Positions 1-7,726 of a DNA stretch of 64,000 bases are shown here, one piece after another. The notes beneath the pieces were generated by a model. The model was not told the DNA's origin, searched no databases, and saw nothing but the letters and a program-made list of their open reading frames with translations. Position 1 is the first letter of the stretch. Each line of letters begins with the position of its first letter. This DNA comes from Clostridium novyi NT (GTDB lineage: Bacteria > Bacillota > Clostridia > Clostridiales > Clostridiaceae): assembly GCF_000014125.1 (NCBI RefSeq), contig NC_008593.1, positions 372,001-436,000 on the forward strand, written 5' to 3'. Position numbers and translations under genes: made by a program.

Positions 1-1
1 A

Positions 2-937
2 TCTGTTGGAACTATAGCAGCACTTGCACCTATGGCTTTAGGAATTGCTCAAAAGACAGGATTACCAATTGGACTTGCACTTGGGGCAGTAATAAGTGGA
101 GCTATGTTTGGAGACAATTTATCTATGATTTCTGATACTACTATAGCTGCCACTAGAACACAGGGTTGTGAAATGAAAGACAAGTTTAAAATGAATATTT
201 CAATTGTAATACCAGCAGCTATAATAACAGCAGTAATTTTTGCTGTAATAAGTATGGGAAAAACAACTGTACTTACTGGTGGATATGAGTACAGTATTGT
301 AAAGGTACTTCCGTATTTAGTAGTTCTTGTTTCAGCTTTATGTGGAATGAATGTAATGCTTGTATTAGTAGGAGGAACTATATTTGCAGGAGTAGTTGGA
401 ATTGCAACTCATTCATTTGACATTTGGGGTTTTATGAAGGCAATTGAAAGTGGAATTGGTGGAATGTCTGAACTTATAATAATCTCATTATTAATCGGAG
501 GTATGGTTGAGGTTATTAAACATAATGGTGGAATAGTATTCTTATTGAATTTAATTACTAAAAGAATTAAAAGTAGAAAAGGTGGAGAATTTGGTATAGC
601 GGCACTTGTTAGCGTAGTTGATATTTGTACAGCAAATAATACTATAGCCATAGTTATGGCAGGTCCTATAGCAAAAGATATTGCGGATAAGTATGGAATT
701 GATCCTAGAAGATCTGCAAGTATATTAGATACTTTTTCTTGTTTCTTTCAAGGGACTATACCTTATGGAGCTCAAATATTAACAGCAGTAGGAGTTGCAG
801 GAGCTGTAATATCTCCTTTTGATATTATGAAATATTTATATTATCCATACCTAATGGGTATATGTGCAATTTTATGTATAGTATTTGGAATACCTAGAAC
901 TGCAAATTGTGCGGTAGTAAAAACTGTTGATGAATAG
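2..937 (+). CDS. NhaC-family Na+/H+ antiporter, 5' truncated by window edge
   Basis: The reading frame is open from base 2, so the start lies upstream and only the C-terminal 311 residues are visible. The protein is almost entirely hydrophobic, with about eight membrane-spanning stretches. The conserved stretch FGDNLSMISDTTIAATRTQG (near base 110) is typical of the NhaC/ion transporter superfamily, where the Asp and SDTT residues line the transport path. The family exchanges Na+ for H+ (some members exchange organic acids such as malate/lactate) across the cytoplasmic membrane. The gene ends in a strong terminator, so it is the last gene of its unit. Family assignment is firm; the substrate is not shown by the sequence. 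Confidence 0.85.
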   Translation, partial: SVGTIAALAPMALGIAQKTGLPIGLALGAVISGAMFGDNLSMISDTTIAATRTQGCEMKDKFKMNISIVIPAAIITAVIFAVISMGKTTVLTGGYEYSIVKVLPYLVVLVSALCGMNVMLVLVGGTIFAGVVGIATHSFDIWGFMKAIESGIGGMSELIIISLLIGGMVEVIKHNGGIVFLLNLITKRIKSRKGGEFGIAALVSVVDICTANNTIAIVMAGPIAKDIADKYGIDPRRSASILDTFSCFFQGTIPYGAQILTAVGVAGAVISPFDIMKYLYYPYLMGICAILCIVFGIPRTANCAVVKTVDE

Positions 938-959
938 TAAATAAAAAATAAAAGATTTG

Positions 960-1003
960 TCCTATGAAATAGTTTATAAAAACTATTTTATAGGATTTTT
1001 TTA
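960..1003 (+). terminator. Rho-independent terminator after the antiporter gene
   Basis: An inverted repeat of about 15 bp (arms 961-975 and 980-994, core AAATAGTTT/AAACTATTT) with a 4-base loop is followed by a run of seven T. It lies 23 bases after the stop codon. Confidence 0.85.
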
Positions 1004-1097
1004 TTTATATAGATAAAAAAATGGATATTAATGTAGAAAAAACACGAATAAATATTATAATATTATTAAATACTTGTGAAATGAAGGAGAAAATGGA

Positions 1098-2915
1098 ATG
1101 ATAAAAACAAAAAAGATAATGTTGGCAATTATAATGACAGCTGTTGTATCAAGTTATGGGAATATAGCTGTTTATGCAGAAAACAGAAACCAAGTATACA
1201 GTAGTAACATAGAAGTAAAAAACTATAATCAGTTAACAGATGAATTAGGAAAAGCATTAGCTAATGGAGCTACAGATGTAAAACTTAATCTTGAACAAAG
1301 TTTTGTAGAAGAATTTCGTAAAACTGATGAAAAATATTTAGGACAATTACTAACTGAAGCTGGTTATAAATCAAAAAATGATTATTATATAAATGAAATG
1401 AATAGATATGGTTTTGGTGTAAGTGGAAAAGAAACTGCTTTTAAGTTCGATTATTTTGAAACAGTTGAAGAAACAGAAAAAGTTAAAATTGAAGTAAAAA
1501 GAATTATCAAAGATATAATAAAGCCTAATATGTCAGAAGATGAAAAAGTAAAAGCAATACATGACTACATAGTTACTCATGTCCAATATGATATAAATGG
1601 AATGAGAGATGGTAATGAGGCTCATACAGCTTATTCAGCTTTATTTACAGATAAAGCAGGAGAACCACATGAAACTGTATGTCAAGGATATGCACTTTTA
1701 TTTTATAAAATGGCAACTGAAGCTGGACTTGAAGCTAGAATAATGACAGGAAATGCTTTTTCAAAATCGGCTAATCAAAAACCTCAACCACATGCGTGGA
1801 ATTTAATAAAAATTAATGATAATTGGTATCAAATAGATTTAACTTGGGATGATCCAATAATGAACCCACCTAACACTAACTATAAAAGATATGACTATTT
1901 TAATCTTAGTGATAAGGAAATGCAAAAGGATCACACGTACAATAATCCAGAAAAATTTCCTAAATGCAATACTGTTTATTCAGATGTAGTTACAAATGAA
2001 GCTATACTTAAAGAAATAGGAAGAAGTAAATCTAATAAAGATGCAGTTCTTAAAAAGGATGAAGAAAAGTCAAAGGATATTATAGAAAAAAATAAACTAG
2101 ATGAAGCTAAAAAGAAATTAGAGGAAAGAAAAAAGAAATTAGAAGAAGCTAAAATATTAAAGCCATTAAAAGAAATTAAAAAATTACAAGATGAAAGTAA
2201 AGCAAGATTAATAGAAGAGTTAAAAAGTTTAGAAGAAGAAAAGAAAAAAAGTTTAGTAGAAGATTTAAAGAAATTAGAGGAAGATAAAAAGTCACAAATT
2301 ATATCTGATATAAAAAAGTTAAAAGAAGATAAGATATCTGAAGTGATTGAAACAATTGAGAAATTAGCAGAAGATGGTTCAGAAACATTAAAAGAAGATG
2401 GTAAGAAGGAAAACTTAATTGACAAAATAAAAAAAATAATTATTGAAAAAGATATAAAATTACCAGATAGAAAAAAGTATATAAAAAAGGACGAAAGTAT
2501 ATATGAAAAAAATGAATTTATAAATTCTGTATTAAAAATTAATGGTACAGAATCAAAAGAGGTTTTAGATGCAAAGCAAATTATAGCAAAGGCTTCTAAA
2601 AAAGAAAAAATTCAATTTTGGGGCAATCCTAATAAAAACCATAAAACAGAATTAAATCATAATTTTAAAATTAATTTTAATAAGAAAGTAAGTGCAGATG
2701 ATTTAAAATCAAAAGTTATTATATTTAATAAAAATACAGGTCATAAGGTGGACATAGATATTAAATTAACCAATGAAGGAAAGACAATTGAAATAAATAA
2801 AAATCAACAATTTGATTATGATAATCAATATGTACTTTTTATTAGTGATGATTTAAAAGATAGTGGAAATAATTCTGCTTTAAACAAAGTTATTATTATG
2901 GAAATTGATTGTTAG
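1098..2915 (+). CDS. Secreted transglutaminase-like protein with long coiled coil and C-terminal SbsA/Big_5-like domain
   Basis: 605 residues. Residues 1-27 form a signal peptide (KTKK, hydrophobic core, cleavage near VYA-EN), so the protein is exported. Residues about 130-255 are a transglutaminase-like (papain-fold) domain: Cys195 in ETVCQGYALLFYKM, His232 in PHAWNLIKI and Asp247 in WYQIDLTWDDP form the expected triad. Such domains act as proteases, peptidases or cross-linkers; the reaction here cannot be told. Residues about 320-455 are very rich in Lys, Glu and Leu with heptad spacing, a long charged coiled coil. Residues about 505-600 (FNKKVSADDLKSKV to DDLKDSGNN) look like an SbsA/Big_5-type Ig-like domain. 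There is no LPXTG or other visible wall anchor. RBS GAAGGAG at 1083-1089 supports the ATG. It is a single-gene unit. Confidence 0.8.
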   Translation: MIKTKKIMLAIIMTAVVSSYGNIAVYAENRNQVYSSNIEVKNYNQLTDELGKALANGATDVKLNLEQSFVEEFRKTDEKYLGQLLTEAGYKSKNDYYINEMNRYGFGVSGKETAFKFDYFETVEETEKVKIEVKRIIKDIIKPNMSEDEKVKAIHDYIVTHVQYDINGMRDGNEAHTAYSALFTDKAGEPHETVCQGYALLFYKMATEAGLEARIMTGNAFSKSANQKPQPHAWNLIKINDNWYQIDLTWDDPIMNPPNTNYKRYDYFNLSDKEMQKDHTYNNPEKFPKCNTVYSDVVTNEAILKEIGRSKSNKDAVLKKDEEKSKDIIEKNKLDEAKKKLEERKKKLEEAKILKPLKEIKKLQDESKARLIEELKSLEEEKKKSLVEDLKKLEEDKKSQIISDIKKLKEDKISEVIETIEKLAEDGSETLKEDGKKENLIDKIKKIIIEKDIKLPDRKKYIKKDESIYEKNEFINSVLKINGTESKEVLDAKQIIAKASKKEKIQFWGNPNKNHKTELNHNFKINFNKKVSADDLKSKVIIFNKNTGHKVDIDIKLTNEGKTIEINKNQQFDYDNQYVLFISDDLKDSGNNSALNKVIIMEIDC

Positions 2916-2920
2916 AAATT

Positions 2921-2954
2921 AAGTTAGGTATGTGCTTTTGCACATACCTAACTT
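2921..2954. terminator. Bidirectional terminator between convergent genes
   Basis: A perfect 15-bp inverted repeat (arms 2921-2935 and 2940-2954) with a TTTT/AAAA loop lies between the secreted transglutaminase gene (+) and sdaAA (-). The A/T-rich flanks can serve both directions. Confidence 0.85.
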
Positions 2955-2986
2955 AATTATTTTAATATTATAGAATTAAGCTTCAA

Positions 2987-3865
2987 CTAATTTTTTCCAA
3001 ACACTTTTTCTTTTAGTTTAAGTCCAGTAGGTGTGATAGCCAGACCACCTTGTGCTGTTTCGCGTAATTCACAAGGAAGTTGTTTACCTACTTTATACAT
3101 TGCAAGAACTACTTCGTCAAAAGGAATTATACTTTCTACACCAGCCATTGCAATATCAGCAGTTGTAAGAGCTGCAACAGTACCAGATGCATTACGTTTT
3201 GCACATGGAACTTCAACAAGACCAGCAACAGGATCACAAACAAGTCCTAAAATATTTTTTATAACTATTGCACTAGCATGAAGTGCTTGGGAAGGGGAAC
3301 CCCCCATCATTTCAACAACTGCACCAGAAGCCATTGCAGCGGCAGAACCACACTCAGCTTGACAACCGCCTTCAGCTCCAGAAATTGTTGCATTTTTAGC
3401 TATAATTATGCCTATTCCAGAAGCTGTAAGAAGAGCTTTTACTAAATCATCATCAGATTTATTTAATTTTTCTCCAGCAGATATTACTACAGCTGGAAGT
3501 ATACCGCAAGAACCAGCTGTTGGGCATGCAACTATTCTTCCCATGGCAGCATTTACTTCAGAACAGGAAATAGCGCGTGCCATAGCTTTTACTATGAAGT
3601 TTCCTGTTAAAGTATTATTACTTTCAACGTATATATTTAATTTTAGAGCATCTCCACCGATTAATCCACTTACTGATTTAATTTCGTTCTTAAGTGCAAA
3701 GCTTGTAGATTCTTTCATTACATCAAGATTTTTTTTCATTTTTTCAAATACTTGTTCTTCTGATAAACCACTGTTTTCTGCTTCGCATTTTAGGGTATAC
3801 TCCCATATACTACAATTTTCTTTATTGCAAATCTCTATGAGGTCTTTTCCACTGTTAACAAACAT
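2987..3865 (-). CDS. sdaAA: L-serine dehydratase, iron-sulfur-dependent, alpha subunit
   Basis: 292 residues, the usual length for the separate alpha subunit. With SdaAB it converts L-serine to pyruvate and ammonia using an oxygen-sensitive [4Fe-4S] cluster. Conserved motifs are AMGRIVACPTAGSCGILPAV, SGAEGGCQAECGSAAAMASG and LVCDPVAGLVEVPCAKRNA, which carry the conserved Cys residues expected to bind the cluster, and ELRETAQGGLAITPTG near the C-terminus. The ATG lies 4 bases after the sdaAB stop; the end of sdaAB (GGCGAGG) supplies its ribosome binding site, so the two are translationally linked. The enzyme feeds serine fermentation, common in clostridia. Confidence 0.95.
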   Translation of the reverse strand: MFVNSGKDLIEICNKENCSIWEYTLKCEAENSGLSEEQVFEKMKKNLDVMKESTSFALKNEIKSVSGLIGGDALKLNIYVESNNTLTGNFIVKAMARAISCSEVNAAMGRIVACPTAGSCGILPAVVISAGEKLNKSDDDLVKALLTASGIGIIIAKNATISGAEGGCQAECGSAAAMASGAVVEMMGGSPSQALHASAIVIKNILGLVCDPVAGLVEVPCAKRNASGTVAALTTADIAMAGVESIIPFDEVVLAMYKVGKQLPCELRETAQGGLAITPTGLKLKEKVFGKN

Positions 3866-3869
3866 AAGC

Positions 3870-4553
3870 CTATGCCTCGCCTTCTATTATTGGATTTATA
3901 ACTCTGATTTTTTGTATTTCAGTAATTCCTTTTATTTTATCTATTATATCTTCAGGGATTATATTATCAGTCTCAAGGGCCATAGTTGCATTTACACCTT
4001 TTCCACCTCTATAAACTTTCATAGAGCCTATATTGATATTTTCAGTGTATAGCATAGTTGTGATTTTTGAAATTACTCCAGGAGTATCTTTATGAGTAGT
4101 TATTAAAGTTGGATAATCTCCTCTAAATTCCACATCTTGTCCCTCAATATCAAAGATTAATATATTTCCTCCACCAATAGAAGAACCCGTTACTTCAGAA
4201 GTAGTGCCATCTTTACGAGTCATGATGAATTTTACAGTATTAGGATGCACATCTCCAAGATCACATTCTGTAAATATAATTTCAATATTTTTTTCTTTAG
4301 CTATTTCAAATGAATTTCTTAAATTTTCATCCCAGGGATCCATTTTAAGTATTCCAGCAACTAATGCTTTGTCAGTGCCGTGTCCTTTGTAAGTTTTAGC
4401 GAATGAACCATGAAGCATAAACTCAACTTTTACTATATTTTTACCGCAAATAAGACTAGCTAGCTTTGCCAGTCTTGCAGCACCAGCAGTATGGGAACTG
4501 GAAGGGCCGACCATTATTGGACCTACTATATCAAACACACTATAGTTATTCAT
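3870..4553 (-). CDS. sdaAB: L-serine dehydratase, iron-sulfur-dependent, beta subunit
   Basis: 227 residues. The N-terminal part has the beta-subunit signature FDIVGPIMVGPSSSHTAGAA (residues about 8-27). The C-terminal part, from about residue 147 (FRGDYPTLITTHKDTPGVIS), is an ACT domain, which in this family is thought to sense serine. It is the first gene of a two-gene - strand operon with sdaAA. A clear RBS (AAGGAGAA, 4561-4568 on the - strand) sits 7-8 bases before the ATG, and a sigma-A-type promoter lies just upstream. Confidence 0.95.
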   Translation of the reverse strand: MNNYSVFDIVGPIMVGPSSSHTAGAARLAKLASLICGKNIVKVEFMLHGSFAKTYKGHGTDKALVAGILKMDPWDENLRNSFEIAKEKNIEIIFTECDLGDVHPNTVKFIMTRKDGTTSEVTGSSIGGGNILIFDIEGQDVEFRGDYPTLITTHKDTPGVISKITTMLYTENINIGSMKVYRGGKGVNATMALETDNIIPEDIIDKIKGITEIQKIRVINPIIEGEA

Positions 4554-4591
4554 AGATAAATTCTCCTTATAAATGAATTATTTATAATTTA

Positions 4592-4619
4592 ATTATAAAA
4601 TAAAATATTCATTTGTCAT
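4592..4619 (-). promoter_or_regulatory. Probable sigma-A promoter of sdaAB-sdaAA
   Basis: On the - strand, ATGACA (4619-4614) is followed after 16 bases by a perfect TATAAT (4597-4592), 38 bases before the sdaAB start. It lies in the divergent 191-bp gap shared with the + strand gene at 4745. Confidence 0.55.
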
Positions 4620-4744
4620 TATATTTTATGATTTATAAATATATAAAATTTAAAAGTGTAGAATTTATGTAACCAATTATTTATAATATTATTGATAGTA
4701 TAAAATACAGACATTTAAAATATACTCAAAAAAGGAGAATACAA

Positions 4745-5212
4745 ATGAGTAAGTTATTACAAATATTTTTATTATCAGCAGTTCCAATAGTAGAACAGAG
4801 AGGTGCTATACCAATGGGAATAATAGCTGGATTAAATCCTATGACAGTATTTTGGGTGAGCTTTTTTGGTAGCATGCTTCCAGTACCTTTTATATTGCTT
4901 TTATTTAATAAAATTTTTACATGGATGAAAAAATATAAAGCTTTTGAAAAGATAAATAACTTAATAGAACGAAAGATAGATAAAAACTCGGCTAAGCTAG
5001 AAAAGTATAAAGAAATAGGACTAATTACATTTATAGCAATACCACTTCCAACAACAGGGGTTTGGACAGGTAGTGTAGTAGCGGCGTTTTTAAAATTAGA
5101 TTTTAAAAAATCATTATTATGTGCAGCTATAGGTGCATTAACATCAGCACTTATAATAACAGGAGGAATGGTTGCTTTCCCAGCATTATGTTCAAAAATG
5201 TTTGGAGCTTAA
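4745..5212 (+). CDS. Small membrane protein of the COG2426 / 'small multi-drug export' family
   Basis: 155 residues, about the usual length. The N-terminal motif VPIVEQRGAIPMGIIAGL is the family hallmark; four or so hydrophobic stretches span residues 5-25, 33-50, 95-118 and 128-150, with a basic loop (KKYKAFEKINNLIERKIDK) between. The family name is historical and transport of drugs is not established; the function is unknown. A good RBS (AAAGGAGAA) precedes the ATG. The histidine kinase gene starts only 20 bases downstream, so the gene probably shares its transcript with the LytS/LytTR pair. Confidence 0.75.
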   Translation: MSKLLQIFLLSAVPIVEQRGAIPMGIIAGLNPMTVFWVSFFGSMLPVPFILLLFNKIFTWMKKYKAFEKINNLIERKIDKNSAKLEKYKEIGLITFIAIPLPTTGVWTGSVVAAFLKLDFKKSLLCAAIGALTSALIITGGMVAFPALCSKMFGA

Positions 5213-5232
5213 GATAGGAGTGATAATATCTT

Positions 5233-6894
5233 ATGGAATTAATAAAAAGTCTTATAAATAATATAGGATACTTTATTTTAATAGCATTTGTGTTATCCCA
5301 ATGTGAAAGTTTAAAGAATATCATTATAAAGGAAGAGTTCAGTAAAAAGGATTTAGTTATATTATCTATTCTTTTTGGTGGTCTTGGAATTTTAGGAACA
5401 TACATAGGAACAGAAATCCATGGGGCCATAGCCAATACAAGAATTGTGGGAGTTATGGCCGGTGGTATTTTTTGTGGTCCTATAATTGGCATTGCATCTT
5501 CAATTATATCAGGTACACATAGGCTTCTAATAGATAGTGGAGGGGTAACTGCTATACCATGTGCTATTACAACAGTTGCTAGTGGATTTATAGGTGGGAT
5601 ACTTCACAAATATGCAAATCAAACAAATAGATGGATATACGGATTTATTGGGGGAATAGTAGTAGAAACCTTAGAAATGATTTTAATACTTATATTCTCA
5701 AAGCCTTTTGATTTGGCAGTCCACATAGTAAAAAATATATATATTCCCATGGGATTTGCAAATGCTATTGGAATATCTCTGCTTATTTTATTAATAGAAA
5801 ATATATATGAACAAAAAGAAGAAGTTGCTGCAAAACAAGCAAAGTTAGCACTAGATATAGCAAACAAGACATTGCCGTATTTTAGAGATATGGATAGTAG
5901 GTCATTTGAAAAGATTTGTAAAATTATAAAAAAATCTATTAAAGCAGATGCAGTTGCAATTACAGATAAAAAACATGTTCTTGCTCATGTTGGACTTGGA
6001 GAAGAACATCACATAAAAGGAGCTGAAATATTAACACAAGCCACTGAAAGAGTAATAAAAGAAGGAAAAATTTTAATATTAACTAATGCTAGTGAAATAA
6101 ATTGTGCATATCCATTTTGTCCATTAAAATCAGGCATAATATTGCCTTTAAAAGAAAGAAACAATATTATTGGAACTTTAAAAATATACTACGGAAAGAA
6201 TAATTCCATCTCATTCAAAAACAAAAACTTAGCCATAGGACTTTCTCAAATAATCTCAACTCAGCTTGAAATAAGCAAAATAGGAAAGCTAAAAAAAATG
6301 GCAACTAAAGCAGAAATTAAAGCTCTACAAACACAAATTAATCCACATTTTTTATTCAATTCATTAAATACAATTGCTTCATTTGTTAGAATTAATCCCG
6401 CTAAAGCTAGAGAATTAATAATAAATTTATCTGTATTTTTAAGATATAATTTAGAAATAGGTGATGAACTTGTAGATGTTTATAGTGAGCTAGAACAAGT
6501 TAAGGCCTATGTAGCTATAGAAAAAGCACGATTTGGAGAAAAATTACAGGTGATTTACAATATACAAGATAATATAGATATAAAAATGCCTAGTTTGATA
6601 ATACAACCTATAGTTGAAAACTCAATAAAACACGGAATCCTTAAATCAGGAAGAAAGGGAATTGTAAAAATAGATATAAAATATATAAATGATTATGCTT
6701 TTGAAGTAGCGGTAGAAGACAATGGAGTGGGAATTGAGAAGGATATTATTGAGAAGGTATATAATGGTACTATGAAAGAAAATAAAATAGGAATATCAAA
6801 CGTAAATAACAGATTAAAGCTTCTTTATGGTGAGGGACTTAAAATTGAAAGATTAGAAGAAGGTACAAGAGCTTCATTCATTATAAAAAGGTAG
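5233..6894 (+). CDS. LytS/BtsS-type sensor histidine kinase
   Basis: 553 residues. Residues about 8-190 hold six or so membrane segments of the 5TMR-LYT receptor type; residues about 215-345 look like a GAF domain; then a His_kinase (LytS) dimerisation domain with phospho-acceptor His372 in LQTQINPHFLFNSLNT, and a C-terminal ATPase domain (N box IQPIVENSIKHGI, G box EDNGVGI). This is the architecture of LytS, E. coli BtsS (YehU) and YpdA. It should phosphorylate the LytTR regulator encoded 10 bases downstream. In E. coli, BtsS senses pyruvate and its system switches on a CstA-family pyruvate importer; the cstA-family gene next to this pair suggests a similar ligand here (inference). Confidence 0.92.
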   Translation: MELIKSLINNIGYFILIAFVLSQCESLKNIIIKEEFSKKDLVILSILFGGLGILGTYIGTEIHGAIANTRIVGVMAGGIFCGPIIGIASSIISGTHRLLIDSGGVTAIPCAITTVASGFIGGILHKYANQTNRWIYGFIGGIVVETLEMILILIFSKPFDLAVHIVKNIYIPMGFANAIGISLLILLIENIYEQKEEVAAKQAKLALDIANKTLPYFRDMDSRSFEKICKIIKKSIKADAVAITDKKHVLAHVGLGEEHHIKGAEILTQATERVIKEGKILILTNASEINCAYPFCPLKSGIILPLKERNNIIGTLKIYYGKNNSISFKNKNLAIGLSQIISTQLEISKIGKLKKMATKAEIKALQTQINPHFLFNSLNTIASFVRINPAKARELIINLSVFLRYNLEIGDELVDVYSELEQVKAYVAIEKARFGEKLQVIYNIQDNIDIKMPSLIIQPIVENSIKHGILKSGRKGIVKIDIKYINDYAFEVAVEDNGVGIEKDIIEKVYNGTMKENKIGISNVNNRLKLLYGEGLKIERLEEGTRASFIIKR

Positions 6895-6904
6895 GAGTGA
6901 TTTT

Positions 6905-7615
6905 GTGAATTGTATAGTTGTAGATGATGAATATCCATCAAGGGAAGAATTAAAATTTTTTATAAAACAAGCTAGTAATATAGATATAGATGAAGAATTT
7001 GATGATTCAATAGAGGCCTTAGAATATATTCAGCAAAATAAACCAGATGTTGTATTCTTAGATATTAGTATGCCTAAATTAGATGGTATGTCTTTAGCTC
7101 ATATAATTAATGAAATGGATAATAAGATAATAGTTGTATTTATTACAGCATATAAAGAACATGCAATAGAAGCTTTTGAAACAGAGGCATTTGATTATAT
7201 TTTAAAACCTTATTCAGAGGAAAGAATAATAAGTACATTAAAAAGACTAGAAAATTTAGAGAGTCAAAAAAATGATAATTGCATTAAAAATAAAATAGCT
7301 CTTAGAAAAGATGAAAAATTAAAGGTATTGGGTATTTCTGATATATGTTATTGTAGAGCCGATGAAAAGAAGACCATAGTATATACAGCTATTGATGATT
7401 ATATAGAGAATTGTAGTATATCTGATTTTTATAAAAAATTACCTAAGAAAGTGTTTTTTAGGACTCATAGATCATATATTGTTAATTTAGATAAAATAAC
7501 AGAAATAATTCCTTGGTTTAATAATACCTATATTATTAAATTGAAAGGGTTAGATGAAGAAATACCTGTAAGTAGAAATAAAATGAATGATTTTAAGCAG
7601 TTGATGAATATATAA
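6905..7615 (+). CDS. LytTR-family response regulator
   Basis: 236 residues, GTG start preceded by AGGAGTG (6892-6898). Residues 1-120 are a receiver domain: acidic pair in CIVVDDEYPS, phospho-acceptor Asp53 in VVFLDISMPKLDG, conserved Thr in VVFITAY and Lys in YILKPY. Residues about 135-236 are a LytTR DNA-binding domain (FFRTHRSYIVNLDKI, PVSRNKM). It works with the kinase encoded just upstream and probably controls the CstA-type gene that starts 111 bases downstream, as BtsR controls btsT in E. coli. Family is firm; target is inferred from position. Confidence 0.93.
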   Translation: MNCIVVDDEYPSREELKFFIKQASNIDIDEEFDDSIEALEYIQQNKPDVVFLDISMPKLDGMSLAHIINEMDNKIIVVFITAYKEHAIEAFETEAFDYILKPYSEERIISTLKRLENLESQKNDNCIKNKIALRKDEKLKVLGISDICYCRADEKKTIVYTAIDDYIENCSISDFYKKLPKKVFFRTHRSYIVNLDKITEIIPWFNNTYIIKLKGLDEEIPVSRNKMNDFKQLMNI

Positions 7616-7624
7616 AGGCAACTC

Positions 7625-7645
7625 ATTCCCTTATTATGTTATTCC
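7625..7645 (+). promoter_or_regulatory. Short direct repeat upstream of the CstA-family promoter (possible LytTR site)
   Basis: ATTCC occurs at 7625-7629 and again at 7641-7645, just upstream of the -35 element. LytTR regulators bind paired direct repeats in this position, but known pairs are about 21 bases apart rather than 16 and the repeats are only 5 bases, so this is weak. Confidence 0.2.
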
Positions 7646-7657
7646 GTGAAGATTAAA

Positions 7658-7685
7658 TTACAATTAATGTTAAAGTTTATATAAT
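7658..7685 (+). promoter_or_regulatory. Probable promoter of the CstA-family gene
   Basis: TTACAA (7658-7663), a 16-base spacer and a perfect TATAAT (7680-7685) lie 41 bases before the ATG. The imperfect -35 fits a gene that needs an activator. Confidence 0.5.
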
Positions 7686-7726
7686 ATAAGTAAGAAAAGG
7701 AATAAAAAAATAAGGGGGTAGAGTTT

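Noticed and set aside
1976..2425. A Ser/Phe-rich open frame on the - strand
   Set aside because: It is the mirror image of the Lys/Glu coiled-coil region of the secreted protein, a common artefact of biased codons.
3408..4052. A 214-codon open frame on the + strand opposite sdaAA/sdaAB
   Set aside because: It is antisense to two strongly conserved genes, has no RBS, and its composition mirrors their codon pattern; sdaAA and sdaAB carry clear family motifs.
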